5,987 nucleotides of DNA from ZC4RG30 sp965652645. Its GTDB lineage: Bacteria > Pseudomonadota > Gammaproteobacteria > Steroidobacterales > Steroidobacteraceae. Positions 1 to 5,084 of this stretch are shown in pieces. The notes under the pieces were generated by a model. The model made no database searches. It saw nothing but the letters and a program-made list of their open reading frames with translations, and had not been told where the DNA came from. Both the position numbers and the translations under genes were made by a program. The DNA is taken from the NCBI GenBank assembly GCA_965652645.1, contig CBFGXE010000076.1:1-5987 (forward strand). Direction: 5' to 3'. How positions within the stretch are numbered: position 1 is the first letter of the stretch; each line of letters opens with the position of its first letter.

Positions 1-262
1 TGCACATCACCACGTTCACGCCCTCGCAGCGGATGCCCGTGGCGTCGTAGGCGCGCGCGACCTTCTGTGCGAGCCGGAACATGTTGCCTGCGGTCTCGGG
101 TGGCAGGTCGCGGATGTCGACGTGGTGCGCGTCGGGGACCACCAGCACGTGGCCTTCGGTGACCGGCTCGATGGTCATGAGCGCCGTGCAGCCGGCTTCG
201 CGGTGCACGATGCTGGCTTCGGCCTCGCCGCGCAGGATGCGGCAGAAGATGCAGGCGTCCAC
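1..262 (-). CDS. HIT-family nucleotide hydrolase/transferase, N-terminal part (cut by window edge)
   Basis: Partial gene: 87 codons are visible and the C-terminus lies beyond base 1. HIT proteins are small nucleotide-binding phosphohydrolases or transferases (Hint-like enzymes act on AMP-lysine or AMP-amide type substrates). Visible here are the N-terminal pair C4-x2-C7 (ACIFCRI), which in Hint-like members helps bind zinc, and the core strand GHVLVVPDAHH at about residues 38-47 followed by DIRDLPPE, typical of the family. The catalytic histidine triad normally lies near residue 100 and is outside the window, so activity cannot be judged. The GTG start at 262-260 is one base after the stop of the GFA gene and has a GGAGG six bases upstream, lying inside the end of that gene. 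This implies the last place in a translationally coupled operon among the genes visible. Family call is firm; substrate is unknown. Confidence 0.88.
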   Translation of the reverse strand, partial: MDACIFCRILRGEAEASIVHREAGCTALMTIEPVTEGHVLVVPDAHHVDIRDLPPETAGNMFRLAQKVARAYDATGIRCEGVNVVMC

Positions 263-263
263 C

Positions 264-665
264 TCAGGCCTCCGGCGGCGCGAACTGCTCGAAGACCTGC
301 TGGCCGGTCAGCACCGGCGTGTCGTTGCTGAAGCCGTAGAAATCCGGCTTCTCGTCGATGAAGAGCTGGCTGGCCAGCCTGAAGTCGCGGTCCTGGAACA
401 GACCGGCGGGCAGGATGTATTCGCCGCCCTGCAGCAGGTAGTAGAAGAGGTGCGTGCCGCAGGTGGCACAGAAGCCGCGTTCGGCCCAGTCGGACGAGCG
501 GAAGCGGGCTGGTGCCGCGCCCGAGAACACGACCTCCGGGCCACAATGGACGGCGAACATCGGTCCACCGGACCAGCGCCGGCAGATCGAACAGTGGCAG
601 ACGCTGACCTCGTCATGGTCGGGTGCGCTCACTTCGATCGCACCGCACAGGCAGGAACCTTTCAT
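264..665 (-). CDS. GFA/CENP-V domain zinc protein
   Basis: A 133-residue protein of the GFA (glutathione-dependent formaldehyde-activating enzyme-like)/CENP-V family, a compact zinc-binding beta fold. The cysteine pattern is complete: C5-x-C7 (GSCLCGAI), C23-x-C25-x2-C28 (CHCSICRRWSG) and C66-x2-C69 (FCATCGTHLFY). These are the positions used for the two zinc ions in the family. Length is usual for single-domain members. Most bacterial members have no demonstrated substrate, and nothing here supports the formaldehyde activity specifically, so I give no gene symbol. The ATG start at 665-663 overlaps the stop of the 19-codon ORF (ATGA), and AAGGAG lies eight bases upstream inside that ORF. The HIT gene follows after one base. 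No signal peptide is seen, so it is probably cytoplasmic. Confidence 0.93.
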   Translation of the reverse strand: MKGSCLCGAIEVSAPDHDEVSVCHCSICRRWSGGPMFAVHCGPEVVFSGAAPARFRSSDWAERGFCATCGTHLFYYLLQGGEYILPAGLFQDRDFRLASQLFIDEKPDFYGFSNDTPVLTGQQVFEQFAPPEA

Positions 666-721
666 GCACTCTTCTCCTTGAGTTTGCCGCGGCCGCGGCC
701 GCCGGTGTTGCCGCTGCTCAT
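662..721 (-). CDS. Possible 19-residue basic microprotein (or coupling ORF)
   Basis: The predicted peptide is MSSGNTGGRGRGKLKEKSA: glycine- and serine-rich with two Arg, three Lys and one Glu, no hydrophobic segment, net charge about +4. Its ATG (721-719) overlaps the TGA of the upstream membrane-protein gene as ATGA, and its own TGA (664-662) overlaps the ATG of the GFA gene as ATGA. AGGAG lies seven bases upstream of its start. Without this ORF there would be a 52-base non-coding gap in an otherwise gapless operon. Either the peptide is functional, or the ORF only carries ribosomes through to the GFA start, whose AAGGAG it contains. A chance ORF of this size is common, but a chance ORF with both overlaps and a good ribosome site is not. 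I recognise no family. Confidence 0.5.
   Translation of the reverse strand: MSSGNTGGRGRGKLKEKSA
686..699. repeat. 14-bp perfect GC palindrome inside the 19-codon ORF
   Basis: GCCGCGGCCGCGGC reads the same on both strands. In the minus-strand message it encodes the GRGRG part of the small ORF and could fold into a five-pair stem with a GGCC loop a few bases before the AAGGAG of the GFA gene. It may be simply the result of repeated Gly-Arg codons at high GC. Confidence 0.5.
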
Positions 722-1017
722 GTGCCTGCTCCTGTCTGCCAGGTGATGACCCAGCACGCCAGCAGGCAGGCCAGCCCTATGATGAACGTGCCGATGCGCG
801 ACCATGTCCGCGAGGCGGGGTTCACCGCGAGCACGCCGCCGGCCAGTACGACGAAGGGCAACAGCATGCCCAGGCCCCCGACCAGGGTCCACGTCGCGGC
901 CTGCCAGACGGAAGGATCGGACGGGAACGAAAACAGCACCGCCAGCGCCACCGCGCAGATGCCCAGCGCGATCAGGATCAGCGGGGAGGTGGGCACGGCG
1001 CCGAGGTTCGCCGGCAT
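718..1017 (-). CDS. Small membrane protein, three predicted helices, unknown function
   Basis: A 99-residue protein that I do not recognise. Hydrophobic stretches at about residues 12-31 (PLILIALGICAVALAVLF), 41-64 and 74-93 suggest three membrane helices. Between helices two and three is a short NPASRTWSR loop with the main positive charges. No catalytic or metal-binding motif is visible. The ATG start at 1017-1015 follows the stop of the FKBP gene by two bases, with GAGG eight bases upstream inside that gene, so the two are very likely co-translated. Its TGA overlaps the start of the 19-codon ORF. The fit to neighbouring starts and stops makes it a real gene. Its function cannot be inferred from an operon of household zinc and folding proteins. 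Confidence 0.8.
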   Translation of the reverse strand: MPANLGAVPTSPLILIALGICAVALAVLFSFPSDPSVWQAATWTLVGGLGMLLPFVVLAGGVLAVNPASRTWSRIGTFIIGLACLLACWVITWQTGAGT

Positions 1018-1019
1018 CT

Positions 1020-1457
1020 TCAGCGCCTCACGTCCAGCAGCTCGACCTCGAACACCAGCGAGGCCCCGGGCGGAATCACCGCGCCGGCACCCTTTGCGCC
1101 ATAGCCGAGGTCGGCGGGGATGTGCAGCTCGCGCCGCCCGCCCACGCGCATGCCGGCCACGCCCTCGTCCCAGCCGCGGATCACGCGCCCGGTGCCGAGC
1201 TTGAACACGAAGGGCTGGCCGCGGTCGACGGAGCTGTCGAACTTCGTGCCGCGCAGGTCGGGAGCGGTCTGCTCGTACAGCCAGCCGGTGTAGTGCACGC
1301 TGACTTCGTCGCCGGCCGCGGCTTCCATGCCGTCGCCCACCTGGTGGTCGATGCGCTGGAGCTCGGCGACGTCGCCGCCGGTATAGGGCACGGGCTTGCT
1401 GCAGGCGGCCGCGAACACCGCGGCGAGGACGAGGGCGGCGAGGCGGAGGGTGTGCAT
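1020..1457 (-). CDS. FKBP-type peptidyl-prolyl cis-trans isomerase, exported, probable lipoprotein
   Basis: A 145-residue, single-domain FKBP that catalyses cis-trans isomerisation of X-Pro bonds, here probably in the periplasm. Residues 1-18 form a signal peptide (short basic start, then LAALVLAAVFAAA) ending in C19-S20. The A-A-A-C box is a weak lipobox because position -3 is Ala, so lipidation is likely but not certain. The FKBP domain spans about 34-145. Active-site positions of the family are present: Y56 in HYTGWL, F73-D74 in KFDSS, the GRVIRGWDEGV segment (V92, I93, W96), Y119 in GYG, and F136 in LVFEVELLDV. The start was chosen at ATG 1457-1455 because it gives the signal peptide and has GGAG six bases upstream; the reading frame is open further upstream without homology. 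It heads a compact run of five genes. Confidence 0.95.
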   Translation of the reverse strand: MHTLRLAALVLAAVFAAACSKPVPYTGGDVAELQRIDHQVGDGMEAAAGDEVSVHYTGWLYEQTAPDLRGTKFDSSVDRGQPFVFKLGTGRVIRGWDEGVAGMRVGGRRELHIPADLGYGAKGAGAVIPPGASLVFEVELLDVRR

Positions 1458-1519
1458 GCGTGGCTCCGGGAAACGGTGCCGGGGAGGGTAACGCAGCCGG
1501 CCGCCGCCAGGCAGCGGCC

Positions 1520-2071
1520 TCAGCGCGCGCCGGCGCTGGCGATGCGTACCTCGGGCCGGATCGCCAGCGTGCCTTCGTCGCCCATCAGCTGCAGTTCGCC
1601 GTCCTGCAGCAGCGCGTTGAGCCGCATGCCGCGCCCGCCCATGGCGGCGAGCTGCGCCGGCACCTCGGCGGGGAGCGAGAGCACGGTGAGGTTCTTCAGC
1701 CGCGAGAGCGTGCCCGCGGCCTTCTCCCACCAGATGTCCGAAGCGCGGCCGCCGTAGTTGACCACCACCACCTCGCGCGCCCGCGCGCAGGCCTTCTTGA
1801 CGCGCGACTCGTCGGGATTGCCGAGCTCGATCCACTGCTCGATCTCGCCGCCGTAGTCGCGCCGCCACAGCGCGGGCTCGTCCTCGTCGCTGAGTCCGCG
1901 CCCGAACTCCAGGCGTTCGTCGGCGTGCAGGGCAAAGGCCAGCAGCCGCACCATCAGCCGCTCGTCGGTTTCCGAAGGATGCTGCGCCAGCACCAGGTTG
2001 TGGGTGGCGTAGTAGTGCCGATCCATGTCGCTGATCTGCAATTCGGCCTTGACGACGGTGGACTTGGGCAT
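1520..2071 (-). CDS. yaeQ: YaeQ family protein
   Basis: A 183-residue protein matching E. coli YaeQ (about 181 residues) over its whole length. Conserved blocks are LAQHPSETDERLMVRLLAFALHADERLEFGRGL (given in pieces: HPSETDER at 31-38, ADERLEF at 50-56), SDEDEPALW at 61-69, WIELGNPDESRVKKA at 80-94, and SDIWWEK at 111-117. As I recall, a Xanthomonas homologue has a variant PD-(D/E)XK nuclease-like fold, and the E. coli gene was first linked to suppression of rfaH defects; a biochemical activity is not established. I do not assign catalytic residues. The ATG at 2071-2069 aligns with the known N-terminus, although no clear Shine-Dalgarno is seen, and a TACAAT box lies upstream at 2104-2099. It is probably transcribed at least partly from its own promoter. 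Cytoplasmic. Confidence 0.95.
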   Translation of the reverse strand: MPKSTVVKAELQISDMDRHYYATHNLVLAQHPSETDERLMVRLLAFALHADERLEFGRGLSDEDEPALWRRDYGGEIEQWIELGNPDESRVKKACARAREVVVVNYGGRASDIWWEKAAGTLSRLKNLTVLSLPAEVPAQLAAMGGRGMRLNALLQDGELQLMGDEGTLAIRPEVRIASAGAR

Positions 2072-2098
2072 GGGCTGGCAGGAAGTGGGCGAGGGCGC

Positions 2099-2104
2099 AT
2101 TGTA
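2099..2104 (-). promoter_or_regulatory. Candidate -10 box for yaeQ
   Basis: TACAAT on the minus strand matches five of six bases of the sigma70 -10 consensus and lies 27 bases upstream of the yaeQ ATG, within the 73-base gap. No TTGACA-like -35 is seen at 16-18 bases spacing; the region there is pure GC. The box is one of few AT-rich spots in the gap, so it is plausible but unproven. Confidence 0.4.
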
Positions 2105-2144
2105 GGCGCGCGCTGCCTGCCGCGCTGGAGCGAGCGGCGCCGGA

Positions 2145-2720
2145 CTAGCGCGGTGCGTGGTCGGGGGTGGGGACGGGATGGATCCGGAGGAAGAGCATGA
2201 AGGAGAAGAGCGGTTCTTCCGGCGGCCCCGTGACCACGAACTTCTCGATCCCCGCACGCGCGAACCCGAGCCCGTGCGTGGACAGCACGGCCTCGAGCGC
2301 CTGCAGCGTGGGCGTCTCCAGGATCGACTGCTCCACGTGCGCGCGCAGCGGGACGACGCGCGGGTTGTGCATGTTGCCCGACGATTCCAGCGCCGCGGTG
2401 AGCTCCCGTGGAGCCGAACGGCGCAGCGCCGCCGCCAGCTCCCGCTGGAAGGCGCGGTCGTCGACGAGGCGATGGGCGACCATCGCGTCGAGGCGGCGGA
2501 TGTCGGCGCGGGCGGCGTACTCGACGAGGGCTGCGCGCAGGGCATCGGCACTCGCATCGCCGATGGTCGGATAGACGAGCACGGCGCCCGCGGCAACCGA
2601 TGGGTCCGCGGCAGGCCGCGTGCTGATCGTCCACCCGGCGCTCGCCGTTCCGCACAGCAGCAGCCCCGTCGCGAGCGCCAGCAGCCGCACCGGCATGAGG
2701 CTTCGCGGGAACCGGGTCAT
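2145..2720 (-). CDS. Exported protein of unknown function
   Basis: A 191-residue protein that I do not recognise. From the ATG at 2720-2718 the N-terminus has basic residues (R3, R6, R12), a hydrophobic core at about 13-23 (LLALATGLLLC), and a probable signal peptidase I site after ASA at 26-28. C23 is not in a lipobox because Leu precedes it. The mature part is alpha-helical in appearance with many Ala, Arg and Glu up to about residue 150, then a more beta-like end (IEKFVVTG, then LFSFMLFLRIHPVP). No enzyme motif is visible. The start overlaps the ynfA stop as ATGA, which favours it over a second ATG at 2696-2694 that would also give a signal peptide. Likely periplasmic and co-expressed with ynfA. 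Confidence 0.8.
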   Translation of the reverse strand: MTRFPRSLMPVRLLALATGLLLCGTASAGWTISTRPAADPSVAAGAVLVYPTIGDASADALRAALVEYAARADIRRLDAMVAHRLVDDRAFQRELAAALRRSAPRELTAALESSGNMHNPRVVPLRAHVEQSILETPTLQALEAVLSTHGLGFARAGIEKFVVTGPPEEPLFSFMLFLRIHPVPTPDHAPR

Positions 2721-3049
2721 GCCGTCCGCGCGCCCAGCATGATGACCGCCATCCCGGCCAGGCACAGGCCCACGCCAACCCAGTCGGTCAGGCTCGGCCG
2801 CACCGCATCCACCGCCCACAGCCACATCAGCGCGACCGAGATGTAGACCCCGCCGTAGGCCGCATACACGCGGCCCGCCGCCTGCGGATGCAGGGTCAGC
2901 AGCCAGACGAAGGCGGCCAGGCTGAGCACTGCGGGCAGCAGCAGCCAGGACGGCTTGCCCTGCCTGAGCACCAGCCAGGGCAGGTAGCAGCCGATGATCT
3001 CGGCCAGCGCCGTGGCGATGAACAGCCCCAGGATCTTCAGGAGTTCCAA
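2717..3049 (-). CDS. ynfA: YnfA/UPF0060 small membrane transporter-like protein, TTG start
   Basis: A 110-residue inner-membrane protein that follows E. coli YnfA (108 residues) almost throughout. The marks are ATALAEIIGCYLPWL at 12-26 with conserved E17, WLLLPAVLSLAAFVWLLTLHP at about 35-55, the signature GRVYAAYGGVYI at 59-70, and a last helix at about 90-107. Four membrane helices are expected. The family belongs to the small multidrug resistance type of proton-coupled exporters; its Shigella member has been linked to drug efflux, but the natural substrate is unclear. No ATG or GTG fits the N-terminus. TTG at 3049-3047 does, with GGGGAG five bases upstream, and the next residues match the family start. 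This start lies 13 bases inside the preceding gene, and the stop overlaps the next gene as ATGA. Confidence 0.95.
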   Translation of the reverse strand: MELLKILGLFIATALAEIIGCYLPWLVLRQGKPSWLLLPAVLSLAAFVWLLTLHPQAAGRVYAAYGGVYISVALMWLWAVDAVRPSLTDWVGVGLCLAGMAVIMLGARTA

Positions 3050-3336
3050 GACTGCTCCCCGCCGCCCTCCGCCGCGGCCGGCGCCTGCTCCAGCTTCCGG
3101 CAGATCGAGGCGAGCAGCGCGCTGGACTGGCCCCCGGCGCGCATGTACCAGGCCAGCAGCCCCAGCAGGGAGAGGAAGGCGATGCCGAGCGCGATCACGT
3201 CCTGGCGCAGCAGGCCGTAGCCGGCGAAGGCAAGGATCGGAACGAGGATCGCGAGGTAGAAGCCCCACTCGTGCGGCGAGCCCTGTTGCCGGGCGAGGTA
3301 GGCGATGAGCGTGCGCTCTTCGGGAGTGAAATCCAC
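3037..3336 (-). CDS. Small two-helix membrane protein, unknown function
   Basis: A 99-residue protein that I do not recognise. An acidic/basic N-terminus (MDFTPEERTLIAYLARQQG) predicted to be helical is followed by two membrane helices at about 25-42 (WGFYLAILVPILAFAGYG) and 46-65 (VIALGIAFLSLLGLLAWYM). A soluble tail follows with a single Cys (C79), ending in an Ala/Gly/Glu-rich stretch. The start is GTG at 3336-3334 with AGGGA five bases upstream. Its last codons contain the ribosome binding site and TTG start of ynfA, so the two are probably coupled in translation. Orientation and function are not evident. It could be an accessory to YnfA, but that rests only on the overlap. Confidence 0.78.
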   Translation of the reverse strand: MDFTPEERTLIAYLARQQGSPHEWGFYLAILVPILAFAGYGLLRQDVIALGIAFLSLLGLLAWYMRAGGQSSALLASICRKLEQAPAAAEGGGEQSWNS

Positions 3337-3435
3337 GGTGTTCCCTGCGGTCGGGCGTGCTGGCGATGACGCATGGTACGGCAGGGCGTCAGGGTCGCGC
3401 GGAGGGAGATGCTCAAGGGCCTGCCTGCATCCGTC

Positions 3436-3669
3436 TCAGCCCGAGATTGCCCGGAACATGAAATAGCCCGCGGAGATCAGCGCCGCCCAGCAGACGAGGC
3501 CGGCGATGGCGCAGGCGGTGGCGCCGGGTTCGCTTCCGGGGCGGACGGTGCGGATCACGATGTGGCCTAGCCCCTGGATCAGGAACTCGAAAACGACTTC
3601 GAACAGCAGGCGCCCCGCGAAACGCAGTACTCCGCCCAGGGACTCGCCGACGATCTCACCCAGTGGCAT
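3436..3669 (-). CDS. 77-residue membrane-associated protein, unknown function
   Basis: Short protein without a family I can name. Residues 1-30 (starting MPLGEIVGESLGGVLRF) read as an amphipathic helix running into a hydrophobic one at about 19-36 (LLFEVVFEFLIQ). A short basic link, IRTVRPGSEPG, leads to a clear membrane helix at about 51-72 rich in Ala, Cys and aromatic residues. The ATG at 3669-3667 was chosen because GGGGGAG lies five bases upstream; an earlier in-frame ATG at 3720 would add an Arg-rich extension with no support. It is separated from TspO by 124 bases and from the next gene by 99, so it may be a single transcription unit. Confidence 0.75.
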   Translation of the reverse strand: MPLGEIVGESLGGVLRFAGRLLFEVVFEFLIQGLGHIVIRTVRPGSEPGATACAIAGLVCWAALISAGYFMFRAISG

Positions 3670-3707
3670 GCAGTCTCCCCCGAAGGACCGGGCTCGCCAT
3701 GCGCGCC

Positions 3708-3727
3708 CGGCCGTGAACAAACGGCCG
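3708..3727. repeat. Inverted repeat, 7-bp arms, between tspO and the 77-residue gene
   Basis: CGGCCGT and ACGGCCG flank a six-base loop (GAACAA on the plus strand). It is a perfect stem in the upstream region of the 77-residue gene, 39 bases before its ATG. No T-run follows on either strand, so a Rho-independent terminator is not supported. It could be an operator, an RNA stem in the leader, or chance at this GC content. The rest of the 124-base gap holds a TAGAGT (minus strand) that lacks a matching -35. Confidence 0.4.
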
Positions 3728-3793
3728 CCACTCTACCGGATGGGTGTGTCGCGATGCCCCGCTCATGACGGTGGGGCGCAGCCGGATGCCTCC

Positions 3794-4291
3794 TCAGCCC
3801 AGCACGCCGGGATTGAGCTGCCACAGCCGCAGGTTGAGCATGGCCGCGAAGCTGATCCAGGCCAGGTACGGCAGGAGCAGCAGCGCGGCAGGCCGGCTGT
3901 GGCGCCAGAAGGCCGCCATGGTGGCCACCACCAGCACCCACATCAGCGCGATGTCCACCAGCGCCGCCGCGCCCATCTGCCAGGCGAAGAACAGCCAGCT
4001 CCACAGCGCGTTGACCACCAGCTGCACCAGGTACAGCGTGAGCGCGGTGCGGGCGCGGGCGAAGCCGCCCTGGCGCCAGACCAGCCACGCGGCCACCGCC
4101 ATCAGGACGTAGAGCACCGTCCACACCGGGCCGAACACCGCGGGCGGCGGCGCCCACGCCGGCTGCACCAGCTGGCCGTAGAAATCTTCCGCGCGGCGCG
4201 ATGCCACGCTCCCGGCGAACGCCGCGATGCCGGTGACGACCAGCCAGCCGGCGAGGCCGTAGACCTGCCGGATGCCGGTGATCCTGTGCAT
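3794..4291 (-). CDS. tspO: TspO/MBR family tryptophan-rich sensory protein
   Basis: A 165-residue integral membrane protein of the TspO/translocator (peripheral benzodiazepine receptor) family, of normal length. Five helices are visible at about 10-30, 50-72, 82-103, 108-128 and 134-155. Family marks are QPAWAPPPAVFGPVWTVLY at 43-61, the Trp-rich NALWSWLFF at 94-102, and PYLAWISFAAMLN at 141-153 followed by LWQLNP. Bacterial members bind porphyrins and other hydrophobic ligands and are tied to tetrapyrrole and stress regulation in Rhodobacter; the role here is not shown. The ATG at 4291-4289 has AGGAG six bases upstream. An 86-base gap precedes it, without a recognisable promoter. No haem or carotenoid gene is next to it, so the context does not point to a ligand. 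Confidence 0.95.
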   Translation of the reverse strand: MHRITGIRQVYGLAGWLVVTGIAAFAGSVASRRAEDFYGQLVQPAWAPPPAVFGPVWTVLYVLMAVAAWLVWRQGGFARARTALTLYLVQLVVNALWSWLFFAWQMGAAALVDIALMWVLVVATMAAFWRHSRPAALLLLPYLAWISFAAMLNLRLWQLNPGVLG

Positions 4292-4377
4292 GGCGCGCTC
4301 CTGTAACGGGAGCCCGCAACGCTACGGGCGGCGGGCGTGAACGCGGCGGCAAGGCGGCGCGGCTGGAGTGGCCGCGG

Positions 4378-5004
4378 TCACGTGTCCGCGTAGAGCGCCC
4401 GATACGCCTCCATCGCCTCCGCCGAGAGCAGGCCGTGGCTTTCGACGAAGGCCTGCACGCGCTCGACCAGGCCGTCGGGATCCGCCCGGAATGCACGGTC
4501 CAGCGGGGCCAGTCGCTGATGCTGGGAGTCGGACACGTCCACGCGGCGCCGCAGGCCGGTGCTGGTGGGCACGTCACGAAAGCCGAAGAGGATCTGCTTC
4601 GCTTTCAGCAGCAGCTCCAGCGACGCCCGGGCCTCCATGGCCTCCAGGCCGGCCACCGCATCGGCGTAGTGATCGCCGGCGCTGTTGTGGAAGTACTGGT
4701 CGAAGCCGCCATTGTGCACCTCGCCGTCGAGCAGCCCGACCGCGAGATAGAGGCACTCCGGGACAGTGAGCCCGGAATAGCCGGCCGTGGTGCCGTGGAC
4801 CCGGTCCAGGAGCCCATGCCACAGCGCCTGCATCGGATCCTTGCCTTCCCGTTCGCGCTGCTTCCGGTAGTAGTCCTTGCTGGCTTCGAGGTTCGCGCGG
4901 TAGCCGTGCCGGCACGGCATGCACAGGCCTTCGTTCTTTGCCGCGGTGGTGGGCAGGATGAGCGCGCCGCACTGCGGGCAGGGAATCTTGTCCATGTCGT
5001 CCAT
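4378..5004 (-). CDS. Zinc ribbon plus DUF4375 (DMP19-like) protein
   Basis: A 208-residue cytoplasmic protein. Residues 9-31 hold a four-cysteine zinc ribbon, C9-x2-C12 and C28-x2-C31. A charged helical linker follows (about 36-58, YYRKQREREGK). From about residue 60 to the end the pattern is that of DUF4375: ECLYLAVGLLDGEVHNGGFDQYFHNSAG (in pieces, YLAVGLLDGE at 86-95 and NGGFDQYFHN at 98-107), then a helical part. The best-known relative, Neisseria DMP19, mimics DNA and binds a transcription factor; the C-terminal domain here is only mildly acidic (about 21 acidic to 13 basic residues), so DNA mimicry is a guess. ATG at 5004-5002 is the first possible start and a second ATG three codons on is equally possible; neither has a strong Shine-Dalgarno. 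A good promoter lies just upstream. Confidence 0.85.
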   Translation of the reverse strand: MDDMDKIPCPQCGALILPTTAAKNEGLCMPCRHGYRANLEASKDYYRKQREREGKDPMQALWHGLLDRVHGTTAGYSGLTVPECLYLAVGLLDGEVHNGGFDQYFHNSAGDHYADAVAGLEAMEARASLELLLKAKQILFGFRDVPTSTGLRRRVDVSDSQHQRLAPLDRAFRADPDGLVERVQAFVESHGLLSAEAMEAYRALYADT

Positions 5005-5027
5005 GAGCCGGGATGAGGGCGACGCGG

Positions 5028-5056
5028 ATTGTTCGGCGCCCCGCTTGCGGCGTCAA
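5028..5056 (-). promoter_or_regulatory. Candidate sigma70 promoter for the DUF4375 gene
   Basis: On the minus strand TTGACG (5056-5051, five of six matches) and AACAAT (5033-5028, four of six) are 17 bases apart, the ideal spacing. They lie in the 80-base gap after betT. A start of transcription near 5021 would give a leader of about 17 bases, consistent with the lack of a strong ribosome site. Confidence 0.5.
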
Positions 5057-5084
5057 TCGCGTGTGCGTGCGTTGCAACCGCGGC

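Noticed and set aside
1499..1519. Stem with 6-bp arms (GGCCGC/GCGGCC) right after the yaeQ stop, as a terminator
   Set aside because: The loop is nine bases and no T-run follows on the minus strand. Such GC stems are frequent by chance here.
804..1757. Long plus-strand open frame of 317 codons
   Set aside because: It lies antisense to the FKBP and part of yaeQ, both clear family members. The Arg/Ala/Pro/Gly-rich product is typical of GC-rich shadow frames.
1458..1868. N-terminal extension of the FKBP frame to 1868
   Set aside because: It overlaps yaeQ, is Arg-rich with no homology, and would bury the signal peptide. ATG at 1457 has its own GGAG.
2072..2596. N-terminal extension of the yaeQ frame to 2596
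   Set aside because: It overlaps the exported-protein gene in another frame and is Ser/Arg/Pro-rich. YaeQ family members begin at the MPKSTVVKAE equivalent.
2157..2846. Plus-strand open frame of 229 codons
   Set aside because: Antisense to the exported protein and ynfA, with low-complexity charged composition and no domain.
3337..3435. Promoter before the two-helix membrane gene
   Set aside because: TTGAGC and TACCAT occur but are 32 bases apart, too far to act together.
4292..4377. Terminator or promoter in the gap between the DUF4375 gene and tspO
   Set aside because: A six-pair stem after the stop has no T-run, and no hexamer pair with 16-18 base spacing resembles sigma70.
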